NCBI RefSeq assembly: GCF_024345415.1
Contig: NZ_JAGQBB010000003.1
Span: forward strand, 98,990 to 162,989
From: Synechococcus sp. Tobar12-5m-g
Lineage (GTDB): Bacteria > Cyanobacteriota > Cyanobacteriia > PCC-6307 > Cyanobiaceae
Direction of reading: 5' to 3'
Length of the DNA: 64,000 nucleotides
In this document: piece by piece, positions 18,901 to 25,788 of the stretch
Position numbering within the stretch: position 1 is the first letter of the stretch
Layout of the letters: the number at the start of each line of letters is the position of its first letter
Made by a program: the position numbers and the translations under genes
The notes under the pieces: model-generated
Told to the model about the DNA's origin: nothing
What the model saw: the letters and a program-made list of their open reading frames with translations, nothing else
Databases searched by the model: none

Positions 18901-19462
18901 GCCGGAGATAGGTGTCCTTGAACGTGCCGAACACACCGCGCTTGTCGAGGTCGTGCTCGAAGCGAGCGATGTAGCCCTGGTTGCCGTAGTAGCCCTGCAG
19001 TTCGTTCAGCACCTTCATGAACACTTCCAGGATCGGGGCGCTGTGCTCGCCGCCGATGCCGTCGTACTTCTGATCGATGTTGAACAGCACGCTGCGCGCC
19101 GGCGTGGTGATTGCCTTGCGCAGGTTGGCCCGGATGATCTCGTCCTCCACCTTCGGCAGCAGGATGTCTGCCGGCCGCTGGTTGGCTGGCCCCACACGCC
19201 GCTCACTGTCGAGCAGCAACGAGAAGATCTTCAGCAGGTGCGACTTACCGCAGCCAAAGAATCCCGAGATCCACACCCCATTGGCTGTGGGGTTGTCGAG
19301 GTAGCAGTCCACGAAGGCTCCCAGGCCCTTGAGCACATCACGGGTGATGACGTACTCATCGAGCTCCACCTTGAGGTTGCGCTCATCATCGGCCTTGATC
19401 ACCCCATCGATCGGGCGATCGACCGGCTTGGCGAAGAGCTCGCGGATCGTGGCGGCTGTCAT
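15977..19462 (-). CDS. brxC: BREX P-loop ATPase BrxC
   Basis: A 1161-residue protein with the BrxC/PglY-type layout. The N-terminus MTAATIRELFAKPVDRPIDG is followed by Walker A GFFGCGKS at 67-74. An acidic Walker-B-type stretch LNFFVDEAGQFIG lies further on. Large size, the early P-loop and a long helical C-terminus are typical of type 1 BrxC. BrxC is a core ATPase needed for both methylation and exclusion. Its ATG overlaps the brxB stop by four bases (19459-19462), indicating translational coupling. The frame is intact from end to end. Confidence 0.95.
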   Translation of the reverse strand: MTAATIRELFAKPVDRPIDGVIKADDERNLKVELDEYVITRDVLKGLGAFVDCYLDNPTANGVWISGFFGCGKSHLLKIFSLLLDSERRVGPANQRPADILLPKVEDEIIRANLRKAITTPARSVLFNIDQKYDGIGGEHSAPILEVFMKVLNELQGYYGNQGYIARFEHDLDKRGVFGTFKDTYLRLNDRSWEKDREAVATVTKSAFAMAYAELFSTSSEEAMKVIGEAKADYRLSIEGLAARVSDYLESQPPGCRLNFFVDEAGQFIGQDRSRLLNLQTVVESLATATNGRASVFVTSQADLEGILGEEKVRQADDLSKIQGRFRTKLTLASADVQEVIQRRLLEKTPVEPDELIEIYGAEKDNLQTLFRFGDGAVQLKGWADCQAFCGLYPFHPYQLNLFQQALQTLAVHNVFGGRNMAVGERSMLSVFQEVAKAIMDLPIGKLASFDQLYDGIRDVIRGDKQQTMVLAERQVAPLELRILKALFLLKWVTPFKASPRNISILLIDQPALDIRSHEQQVKEALRNLEVQSYLQRSGELYEFLTDKEKDVEQEIKITTVEDSQVMASLQATIFNDVLRTNKIRFEDNNQDYAYAQKIDDNLVKGKLEDVAVNVITTEHPNFGNEAVLVAQNMGRADLMVILPPQGRLTDLIRTYLKTEKYIKQNSGGEDEALREILAQRGRQNSTRRSEITRLAGEALRRAPLVVNGRRLEVGEGDPQNRFSKAYQELIRSAYPKLRMVKQIHNEGTLMQVVQEQDDLLAGSDLQLSEAEQEVFTEVIRRQKLEGERTSAADLIRVFEARPYGWSPWATLTFLGRLFRLGKVELREKEILGPDDVIDALTNSRRQGLVLVRKQEQPDPAAINTLRRFHQDFFGVTSSGTDSRTTASALREALAREAAELDALASQQERYPFVAGVAPIAAKVRELSLKDDPYLFNQQALFTGELLEQLEDTLTPIKAFLKGNQRLVYDKVRSFLAKHGDDLMELPSEQVAALERVMDSPAPYRGSLIPEANGAVATLEGLLEERLQIARSKALIQITEQETKLQAGADFQQLAPEQQEQVLASTDRVKKELAKAEQPSRVQLRLDRFQKADVPALLQRVAALAAPADAPGPPIKVVTALSLKPDFPLGQITNSGELQQWLEALRVAAQAELDAGHRISL

Positions 19463-20076
19463 GAGCTCGGGGTTTCGAAGTAGGCGAGGTTGGTGGCGCG
19501 GTAGTGGGGGTTTTCGATCTTGGTGTTGGGCGTGGTGCCAAACAGCCGCAGGTAGGAGCCGCCATCGGCATCCTGCGAATAATCCCCAGGGAAAAAGATC
19601 ACTACGGGATGCTTCACCATCTCCGGTTGCAGGGCCTCGATGATGGCGTGGGTGCGCAGGAAGGGATAGATCCGCCCCGAACCCGTGATCAGGGTGAGTT
19701 GGGGGTTCTTGCCAATGGCTGCCATCAACTTCGGCACCAGCTCCTTGGTGGGCTCCGAGACGTTCTGCAGGGTTTCCAACAGGGCGCTCTTGGCCCAGCT
19801 CGACTCCTCCTTCAGCAGGACTTCCAGAAAGCCCTTCTCCTCGAGGAGCTCAATCACCAGGTCGAACAGGTCGACATGGGTCACGCGCAGTCCAGCCTGT
19901 TTGAGCCCCTGGAGCAGTCCTTTGACGATCTGGCGTAGCTCGTCTTCCTCGGAAGGGTCATAGGTCTGGATGAAGATTGGGATCTCCTTGGCCAAACCCT
20001 TCATCGCCAAGAAGCTGGGTTGAGCCAGGACCTGCCTCAGCCTCTGATCCAGACCAGTGGTGGTTTTGTCGCTCAT
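19459..20076 (-). CDS. brxB: BREX protein BrxB (DUF1788 family)
   Basis: 205 residues, the normal length for BrxB. The N-terminal part (LDQRLRQVLAQPSF, then EIPIFIQTYDPSEE) and the closing PHYRATNLAYFE-type tail fit the DUF1788 family. The protein is soluble, mixed alpha/beta and has no catalytic motif that I recognise. It is one of the six type 1 BREX core proteins. It overlaps brxA upstream and brxC downstream, each by a 4-bp ATGA, which argues for fixed stoichiometry of the three products. Confidence 0.92.
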   Translation of the reverse strand: MSDKTTTGLDQRLRQVLAQPSFLAMKGLAKEIPIFIQTYDPSEEDELRQIVKGLLQGLKQAGLRVTHVDLFDLVIELLEEKGFLEVLLKEESSWAKSALLETLQNVSEPTKELVPKLMAAIGKNPQLTLITGSGRIYPFLRTHAIIEALQPEMVKHPVVIFFPGDYSQDADGGSYLRLFGTTPNTKIENPHYRATNLAYFETPSS

Positions 20077-20726
20077 CCTTTGGGCGCTCGCTTATTCTCC
20101 TTGGTGGCAACCCGTGCCCGCAAGGACGGTGCCACGAGGAAGCCCGCCAGGAGTGCGGGGTCATCGGCGGTGACCAGTTGTTGGACCTCAGTGGAGAGCA
20201 GCGGGCGTTGCACCGTTCCCAGAACACCGCCCTTGCCTGCTTTCCCAACCAGCAAGCCCGCGTCCCGGAGCATGTGCAGAAGGGTGGAGCGGATCTTTTG
20301 CTGTGTGGACGGCGCCACCTGGGCCAGCTCCGGGTGGTGGCGTTCCTGTTCCTCATAGAACGCCACCATGTCCGAGCGGCGTAGCACCGGATCCAGCCCG
20401 ACCAGCTTTTCGGCCAGCACGTTCTGCACCACAACGCAGGCCAGCTGGATCCGCTTGAGCAGCGCCAGCCAGGCCATGGCGGTGCGGTCGTCGCTCGACC
20501 CAATGGCGAGGAGCTCCAACTGGGCTGGGGTGAGGGTCTGCAACCGTTGCCGCAGTTCCGACTCCAGACGCTTGGCGCTGCTTGCGGATCTCGCCTGGAG
20601 GGCGTTGCTCTCAAGCACGGCCGCCTTGGTCTTGCGCCAGTCCCCCTGCTGCAGGTGGATCTGAGCGATCACGGTGGCGAGCTCGGGCCTCAGGCTGGCG
20701 GCAGTGAAGCTCAGGCAGTACCGCAT
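20073..20726 (-). CDS. brxA: BREX protein BrxA (DUF1819 family)
   Basis: The best start is the ATG at 20726 (MRYCLSFTAASLRPELATVI), giving 217 residues; BrxA proteins typically begin with a similar YxLSFT-x2-SL stretch. The upstream in-frame extension to 20843 does not match the family. BrxA is a small helical protein with an inhibitor-of-apoptosis-like fold that binds DNA, and is the first gene of type 1 BREX operons. Here too it is the first of nine genes on the minus strand. The operon promoter should lie just to the right of 20726. Confidence 0.92.
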   Translation of the reverse strand: MRYCLSFTAASLRPELATVIAQIHLQQGDWRKTKAAVLESNALQARSASSAKRLESELRQRLQTLTPAQLELLAIGSSDDRTAMAWLALLKRIQLACVVVQNVLAEKLVGLDPVLRRSDMVAFYEEQERHHPELAQVAPSTQQKIRSTLLHMLRDAGLLVGKAGKGGVLGTVQRPLLSTEVQQLVTADDPALLAGFLVAPSLRARVATKENKRAPKG

Positions 20727-21396
20727 GGCTCCGACTGCAGCTTTCGCCAACGCCCCCACCCACCTCCTATGCCTTGATCCTGGCATCGCCAGAGCAGCCC
20801 CCACATCCAACAAGCCAAGCCCCCCATGCCGTTTCGCGCCCACGCAAGCTATGGGAGCTCAACGGATTTTGGTCAGCGTTTCCTGCGAAGCACCAGATTC
20901 CTGCAACCAGCAGTGATGGCCACCATCTGCTGTTAATGCTGAGCCTCAGCTGGGTGGGCCCTCAGCCGGGAGACAGGTTCGCGACCACTCAAGTGGGGAG
21001 GGCCAAGGACTTGGGATCGATCTGCAGCCGCTGGAGCGAATGCCGCGGCGTGAGACCACCCAGGGCCATGTGGCACTTCTGACCGTTAGAGGTCCCGATA
21101 TACCGGTGCCGTCAGGCCGCCTCCGCGGAAGCATGGGAGCCATTTGTAGTTGGGGGCGCAGGCTGGTTCCAGCGGCAGAGGCGAGGTTTTAAAGCAAACC
21201 CCGCTTTCGCGATATCAGCGGATCAGTCGCTCCCAACAGAGCTGCGTCAGGCGGTCCAGGGGATGGCTTTGAATCGGGGGAGACTGACTAGGGATTGGCG
21301 GTGAAGGTCCTGCCCAGGCGGCCTAAGACTCTGTCAGCTGAGCAACCTGGTTGAACTACACATCCATAGAACACAGGCTCGACGTTTAACGGCTGT
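20727..21396. other. Upstream region of the BREX operon; no complete gene
   Basis: About 670 bp between brxA and the next gene. It must contain the leftward promoter of the BREX operon, but I cannot pick a confident -35/-10 pair. It also holds a decayed transposase end (see 20989-21114). No full-length gene is supported on either strand. Confidence 0.5.
20989..21114 (-). pseudogene. C-terminal scrap of an IS481/IS3-type integrase-core transposase
   Basis: Read on the minus strand, an open stretch of about 40 codons gives RHRYIGTSNGQK followed by CHMALGGLTPRHSLQRL, then a stop at 20989-20991. The ALGGLTP motif followed by a short helix is the usual C-terminus of rve-core transposases. Nothing of the catalytic DDE region is visible upstream. 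This is a leftover of an insertion sequence close to the island's right border. Confidence 0.5.
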
Positions 21397-22161
21397 TCAT
21401 GACTCGGGATGGCTCACCCAGTGCAGCCGCAGACCATGGTTGCCGCCAATATGCGCTGCTACCGGCTCGTCGCCATCGCCGATGTGATCCAGCCCCCAGA
21501 GGCCTAGCAGCTCCAGGAGTTTGATCCCTTCCACCAGCTCGCCGCGCCACCTACTGGCCTCTGGGTCCCACAGCAGCAGGTCGGTGCCAGGCCCCGTTCC
21601 GATCGGCCCCTTTGCTGGCAAAAGCAGCCTCCCTCTCACCAACACCTCCACAAGGTGGCCCATAGCTAGCTCGTACCCTGCCCAGCCTTCAGGCCGCAAG
21701 AGCATCCCCAGGACGGGCCCAGGGCCATCGGCCGCAATCACTTGCGTCGGCTCTCCTGGCCTGGCGCCACCCAACGCCCGCACTGGTGCCCCTGGGGGGA
21801 TGCCGGCCGCGGCCGTGATTGCTTTGATGGTCTCGTGGCCCATACCAAACGGGCTGCCAGGGAGCAGAAGTCGCTGTGCCAGCGTGCGGCGTTGCGGCGG
21901 CTGCACCCGGCGGAAGGCCCAGGAGTCTTCACCTCGACTGCTGGCCGGCTTGCCACGCCGAGCAGGGGGGCTGGCTACCACCGCATAGGCCAAGCCGTCC
22001 TTGTCCGTGATTGGCTTGCCGGTTTTCCGATCCTTCAATACCGGCCACTCGACCCTGTCGGATCCTTGCTTGGCCTTCCTGGCAAGGCTCCGGATGTCGC
22101 GTTCATCGCGGTAGAGCGCCTCGGCGAGGTCTTTTACGGCCAGATCGCGCCAGACCGGCAT
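21397..22161 (-). CDS. Hypothetical protein next to the island border
   Basis: 254 residues starting MPVWRDLAVKDLAEALYRDE. The first 75 residues are charged and helical and could bind nucleic acid (DIRSLARKAKQGSDRVEW). The rest is Gly/Pro/Leu-rich without a recognised motif, signal peptide or membrane segment. It lies between the BREX operon and the tRNA-Arg remnant, where an integrase would usually be found, but I see no tyrosine-recombinase R-H-R-Y signature. Function unknown. The reading frame is plausible but not certain. Confidence 0.45.
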   Translation of the reverse strand: MPVWRDLAVKDLAEALYRDERDIRSLARKAKQGSDRVEWPVLKDRKTGKPITDKDGLAYAVVASPPARRGKPASSRGEDSWAFRRVQPPQRRTLAQRLLLPGSPFGMGHETIKAITAAAGIPPGAPVRALGGARPGEPTQVIAADGPGPVLGMLLRPEGWAGYELAMGHLVEVLVRGRLLLPAKGPIGTGPGTDLLLWDPEASRWRGELVEGIKLLELLGLWGLDHIGDGDEPVAAHIGGNHGLRLHWVSHPES

Positions 22162-22299
22162 CGTGAGGTGGCTTGCTGAACTCCCAGCTTGGCACCGAAA
22201 GACCCAGTAAGGGCCGTGATTTCACGCCAATTTCACGCAGGCCGCGCTGCTGGCGGCGCAATGCCCAGTTGCCGCTATGCCTTTCAGCATCGATTTTCC

Positions 22300-22343
22300 G
22301 CCTTCTAATCGCACGGTCGCTGGTTCGAGTCCAGCACGGCCCG
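22300..22343 (+). other. tRNA-Arg(TCT) 3' fragment, probable attachment site (attR) of the island
   Basis: The bases give a tRNA 3' part: anticodon loop CTTCTAA with anticodon TCT, 3' anticodon stem TCGCA, a short variable loop CGGTC, T arm GCTGG-TTCGAGT-CCAGC, acceptor strand ACGGCCC and discriminator G. The bases upstream do not form the 5' anticodon stem, D arm or acceptor strand, so this is not a working tRNA. Identity beginning in the anticodon loop is typical of integrase att sites in tRNA genes. Orientation places the integrated element to the left and the intact tRNA-Arg beyond base 1. Confidence 0.8.
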
Positions 22344-22506
22344 TTTCCATCGTTCCTCGCCACGGATCCGCCGGCATGGGCTGGGTCGAATGGGCATGGG
22401 GAGGGCGACCCAGGGATCCCTGACCACAGAAGCGTTCTGTAGCAAACAATCCGCCCGTTGGCGGTCGCTGTCATCAGTCTTGATGAACTCAGCATCCGTC
22501 GCCGCC

Positions 22507-22994
22507 ATGGCCCAGTCCCGTCGCGTGGAAATCCTTCGGCTCGAGCGCGTCAGCGCCGGCCGCACCACCTTTTGCGAGGCCCAGACCAGCCACGAAACCC
22601 TGATCGCCGAGCTGGCCCCTGGGCACCCTGGGAGATGTTTTGCCATCGTCACCAGACCGACCAGCTCATCCTGCTGCGCGGTTGGCTTGATCTGGTGGTG
22701 CTCCAGAACGCTCGCCTCGAGCGAATCACCCTACGGGAGGACGAACCGGTGATGGTGCGGATCCCCCCCGGCGTTCCCCACGGAGCGATCAACAACGGCC
22801 GCCAGTCGGCCACGGTGGTGAATGCCGTGATCCGCCACGGCCCCAGCGACCCGCTCGACTTCAGATCCCGGCCCGTGCCAGCGTCGTTGCTGGGGCAGTG
22901 GGGCGCTCTGGCCGGCGAGCGCGATCCAGCAGATCGGCCTGGCTGGGAAGAATCAAACGGGAGGCGAGGCCGAAGCGCTCCAGCAGGCGGATGA
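22507..22994 (+). pseudogene. Cupin-domain protein, broken by a one-base frameshift
   Basis: The ATG at 22507 opens MAQSRRVEILRLERVSAG and runs to ELAPG. The family-like continuation (PWEMFCHRHQTDQLILLRG, then RIPPGVPHGAINNG with the second cupin motif) is in the frame one base away. Adding a single G in the GGG run at about 22620-22623 would give a continuous cupin of roughly 160 residues. His residues in CHRHQTDQ and HGAI are the expected metal ligands. It may be a true pseudogene or a homopolymer error. The C-terminus overlaps the desaturase gene tail-to-tail, so the exact end is uncertain. Small cupins of this kind are often metal-dependent, but the substrate is unknown. Confidence 0.65.
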
Positions 22995-23967
22995 AGGCGT
23001 AGGTGGGGTCGGGCAGTCGCCGCACCTGGCCCTGGTCCAGGGTGTATCCCTGCCGTACCGAGGCCTGAAAGGCATGGTGCAGGTTGTGCCAGCCCTCCCC
23101 CAGGGTCAGCAGGGCCACCCAACCGTTGTTACGGCTGTGGTCTTGGGTGCGGAACGGCTGATCGCCGGCCAGGTGTGCCACCGAATTCACGGTGGCCACC
23201 CCATGGAAGAGAACTGTGGTGCTGAGGCAATAGGCCGCCAGGAAGGGCCAGCCCCCCAGGCCGTAGGACAGCCAGCCCAGGGCCAGGGCCGGCAGCACAT
23301 GGAGACGATCAATCAGCCGCAGCACCGGGTCGGCCTCCACATCGGCGGGCAGGCGCGCGGGAAAGAAGGACGGCTGCAGCAGCCAGCCGGCCTGGGAGCG
23401 CCAGAACCCCCTCCAGCCCTGCTCAGGGGCCAGGGGGCTGTGGGGATCCTCTGCAGTGTCGACATGGCGGTGATGGGCCAGGTGGTGGGCCTTCCACCAG
23501 CTCGGACCCATTTGGCCCGCCGAGGCCCCCACCAGCGCCCCGATCCAGGCAACCGGCCGGGGAGCCTGGTAGCTGCGATGGGTGATCAAGCGGTGGTAGA
23601 TCGCCGTGGTGGCCAGCATCCGCACCAGATAGAGGGCCGCCGCCCAGGCGAGGGCCCCGAGGCTGAGGCCGGTGGCCAGCAGCAACAGGCAGCCCAGATG
23701 GGAGGTGATGATGAAAACCGGTCCCAGCAGGTAGAGGAAACGGGTGAGACCGGAGTTCAGAAGATTGCTTGCGACAGGTCCACCACGGTAGGGAAGGAGG
23801 CTCGGGGACGACCAAGATGATGGGCCAGCACCTGCCTTGCTGCGATGTACACCGATTGGACCTCCGTGATCCTGCTGCTGCTGACCGCAGCGCCGCTCGC
23901 CGTGGTGGTGGCAACAGCGGTCTTCTTCATCTGGAGCCAGAAGAAACGGCCTCAGCGTTGATGCCAT
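22861..23967 (-). CDS. Acyl-lipid/acyl-CoA fatty acid desaturase (delta-9 type)
   Basis: Three histidine boxes are present: HRLITHR, HLAHHRHVD and EGWHNLHH, the signature of membrane di-iron desaturases. Four hydrophobic segments surround them. The enzyme puts a double bond into membrane fatty acids, using ferredoxin in cyanobacteria. The N-terminus is unresolved: the frame is open back to an ATG at 23967, but the first 60 or so residues look non-homologous and overlap a small gene on the other strand. The family-like part begins near 23775, where I find no ATG, GTG or TTG in frame. An unusual start or a sequence error upstream is possible. Confidence 0.85.
   Translation of the reverse strand: MASTLRPFLLAPDEEDRCCHHHGERRCGQQQQDHGGPIGVHRSKAGAGPSSWSSPSLLPYRGGPVASNLLNSGLTRFLYLLGPVFIITSHLGCLLLLATGLSLGALAWAAALYLVRMLATTAIYHRLITHRSYQAPRPVAWIGALVGASAGQMGPSWWKAHHLAHHRHVDTAEDPHSPLAPEQGWRGFWRSQAGWLLQPSFFPARLPADVEADPVLRLIDRLHVLPALALGWLSYGLGGWPFLAAYCLSTTVLFHGVATVNSVAHLAGDQPFRTQDHSRNNGWVALLTLGEGWHNLHHAFQASVRQGYTLDQGQVRRLPDPTYAFIRLLERFGLASRLILPSQADLLDRARRPERPTAPATTLARAGI
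23845..23961 (+). CDS. 38-residue single-span membrane protein
   Basis: A short frame with one hydrophobic span (SVILLLLTAAPLAVVVATAV) and a basic tail SQKKRPQR. The size, single span and positively charged C-terminus resemble small photosystem or NDH subunits of cyanobacteria such as PsbX, but I cannot assign it to one. It points away from the desaturase and its 3' end overlaps the zinc-finger gene by 35 bp in antisense. Codon use is good for the organism. Treat the function as unknown. Confidence 0.5.
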   Translation: MYTDWTSVILLLLTAAPLAVVVATAVFFIWSQKKRPQR

Positions 23968-24184
23968 CGGCGGGGGGCAGGGGGACCCGATCCTCCTGCC
24001 GATGAAGCAGCTCCTGCAGGCTGGGCTGAGGGTCGAAGACCGGCAGGTGGCCCTGGCCCAGGCAGTCGAGGCAGGTGCGGAAACGCTGATCGCTCATCCG
24101 CAACACGCCACTTCCGCCGCAGTGGGGGCAGGCGTCCGGTTGCAGCGCCTTGGAGGACGCACCTGGAGGCGAAGCGAACGTCAT
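23927..24184 (-). CDS. Small DnaJ-type zinc-finger protein
   Basis: 85 residues with two CxxCxGxG motifs, CPHCGGSG at 19-26 and CLDCLGQG at 38-45, as in one zinc-binding half of the DnaJ cysteine-rich domain. No J domain is present. Such mini-proteins occur in cyanobacteria and plastids, where they act in photosystem assembly or redox chaperoning; which applies here is unknown. Its ATG overlaps the 3' end region of gluQ by 4 bp (24181-24184), but in transcription order it is downstream of gluQ and may be co-transcribed. Confidence 0.75.
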   Translation of the reverse strand: MTFASPPGASSKALQPDACPHCGGSGVLRMSDQRFRTCLDCLGQGHLPVFDPQPSLQELLHRQEDRVPLPPADGINAEAVSSGSR

Positions 24185-25205
24185 GAATTGAACACTGATT
24201 GCATGGCTTCACTGTGCCCCGTCATGGGGGCCTCCAATCCGGAACCTTTCTTAAGAGTTCCCGGCAGAACAGTTCCCGGCAGAGCCTTGGCTCGCAGCGC
24301 ATCCCTCAGCTCCAGCTCGCTGAGCTGTTGTTGAAGCTCCAGGGCGCTGAGGCGGCTGCCGGCTGGAACAAGCTCTAGGCTCGCCGCCAACCGACCGATC
24401 ACCGCCGCCGCATCCAGCCCCCGCTCGCGCAGGGCCTCCAGCCCCTCGGAGCCGTCCCGCTTGGCGAGCCGACGCCCATCGTCCTGCCGCCAGAGGGGCA
24501 CATGCCAGTACTCGGGGAGCTGCTGCAGTCCCAGGCAGCGCATCACGGCCAGCTGGGGGGCGGTGGAGTGCCAGAGGTCGTCGCCGCGCAGCACCGTGGT
24601 GATGCCGAGGCTGAGTTCATCCACCGCCGTGGCCAGGTGGTAGGCCACAAACCCATCGGCGCGGCGCAGCACCACGTCGCCCACTTGCGCGGCAAGGTCA
24701 AGGTCGCCCCCGGCACCGACCTGCTCCGGCCAGCGCAGCCGGCCCTCTGGCAGCCGCAGCCGCCAGCTGGGCCGCCGCCCCTGCAGCTCCCCCCAGTGGG
24801 GGGGGAGCTCCCGGCAGAGGCCTGGGTAGACGGGCCAGGCCCCGTGGGGGGCCGAGACAACGGCCAGGGAGCGGCGGCTGCAGTGGCACGGGTAGATCTG
24901 CCCCTGGCGGCGCAGGGAGGCGAGTGCCGCGGCATAGAGGGGCCTGCGCTCGCTCTGGAGGATCACCGGCCCGTCCCAGCCGAGGCCCAGCCAGCTGAGG
25001 TCGGCGAGGATCGATTCGGAAGCACCGCTTCGGTTGCGCGGCGTGTCGAGATCATCGAGGCGAAGCAGCCACTCGCCGCCGCTCAGCCGGCTCTGGAGCC
25101 AGCCGAGCAAGGCGGTGCGCAGGTTGCCGAGGTGAAGCACTCCGGTAGGGAGGGGGCGAAGCGGCCCCGGCGCTGCTGGCGCCTTAGAACCTTGCCCTGC
25201 TCCAA
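24181..25205 (-). pseudogene. gluQ: Glutamyl-Q-tRNA(Asp) synthetase, N-terminal frameshift
   Basis: The family is clear: HLGNLRTALLGWL (HIGH motif), a zinc site made by CHC in YPCHCSRR and the later YPGLCR, and a KMSKS-like GRRLAKRDGS. The enzyme charges glutamate onto queuosine in tRNA-Asp. The expected start RFAPSPTG is split: RFAPS is in one frame (probably from TTG at 25205) and PTGVLHLGN in another. One C is missing in the run at about 25148-25150. Without the repair, the downstream frame can only start at a GTG at 25215 with an aberrant leader. It is either a real inactivation of a dispensable enzyme or a homopolymer sequencing error; the rest is intact, which favours the latter. Confidence 0.8.
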
Positions 25206-25234
25206 GGCGCGGCACAGCAGGGAGCTGGCCGGGC

Positions 25235-25510
25235 TCAGCCCTGAACCTGGTCCTTGAACTGCTTGCCGGCGGTGAAGGCCGGCACCCGCTTGGCGGGAAT
25301 GGCGATCTTCTCGCCGGTCTTGGGGTTCAGACCCTGCCGGGCCGAGCGCTCCCGGGCTTCGAAGGAGCCGAAGCCCAGAATCGAGACCTTTTTCCCTTCC
25401 ACGACCGAGTCGATGATCGTGGCGATGGCGGCATCGACCACCTGGGACACATCGGTCTTGGTGAGTTCGGTGCGGGCCGAAACGAGATTGACGAGATCAG
25501 CTTTGTTCAT
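25235..25510 (-). CDS. hup: HU-type DNA-binding protein
   Basis: 91 residues from the ATG at 25510 (MNKADLVNLVSARTELTK). The HU core is easily read: the GFGSFEARERSARQGLNPKT segment with the following basic arm and the conserved Pro in the arm tip. Length and motifs match bacterial HU exactly. It bends and compacts DNA in the nucleoid. It is divergent from glgX, with which it shares the upstream region, and lies just upstream of gluQ. The in-frame extension to 25657 is not part of the protein. Confidence 0.95.
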   Translation of the reverse strand: MNKADLVNLVSARTELTKTDVSQVVDAAIATIIDSVVEGKKVSILGFGSFEARERSARQGLNPKTGEKIAIPAKRVPAFTAGKQFKDQVQG

Positions 25511-25788
25511 CGGAAACGGGAAACCTCGAGGAAGTGCGGGAGCTGGGCGAATCGGAACGTCCCTCCCGCCAGGCGGTGGAGCGGCCAACGCGATGTTGAG
25601 CGCGCCAATCGTATGGGGGAAGGGCTGATCGGGCAACCGAAAACGCTCTCTCGGCAACGGTTTTGCCCCAATTCAGGCCAAAACGCCCCGGCGCGGACCG
25701 TCCCAGGGCGGCGAACGCCCCCCCCGCAGACCCCCGGGTGGCGGACGCGTGGGGCCTTCTAACTTGTGGGCGCAGCCCGGCTGAGCCC

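Noticed and set aside
22300..22343. Functional tRNA-Arg gene
   Set aside because: No 5' acceptor strand, D arm or 5' anticodon stem is found upstream.
22103..22495. 130-codon minus-strand frame containing GPCWTRTSDRAIRR
   Set aside because: This peptide is the familiar artefact of translating the antisense of a tRNA 3' end; it is the tRNA-Arg remnant.
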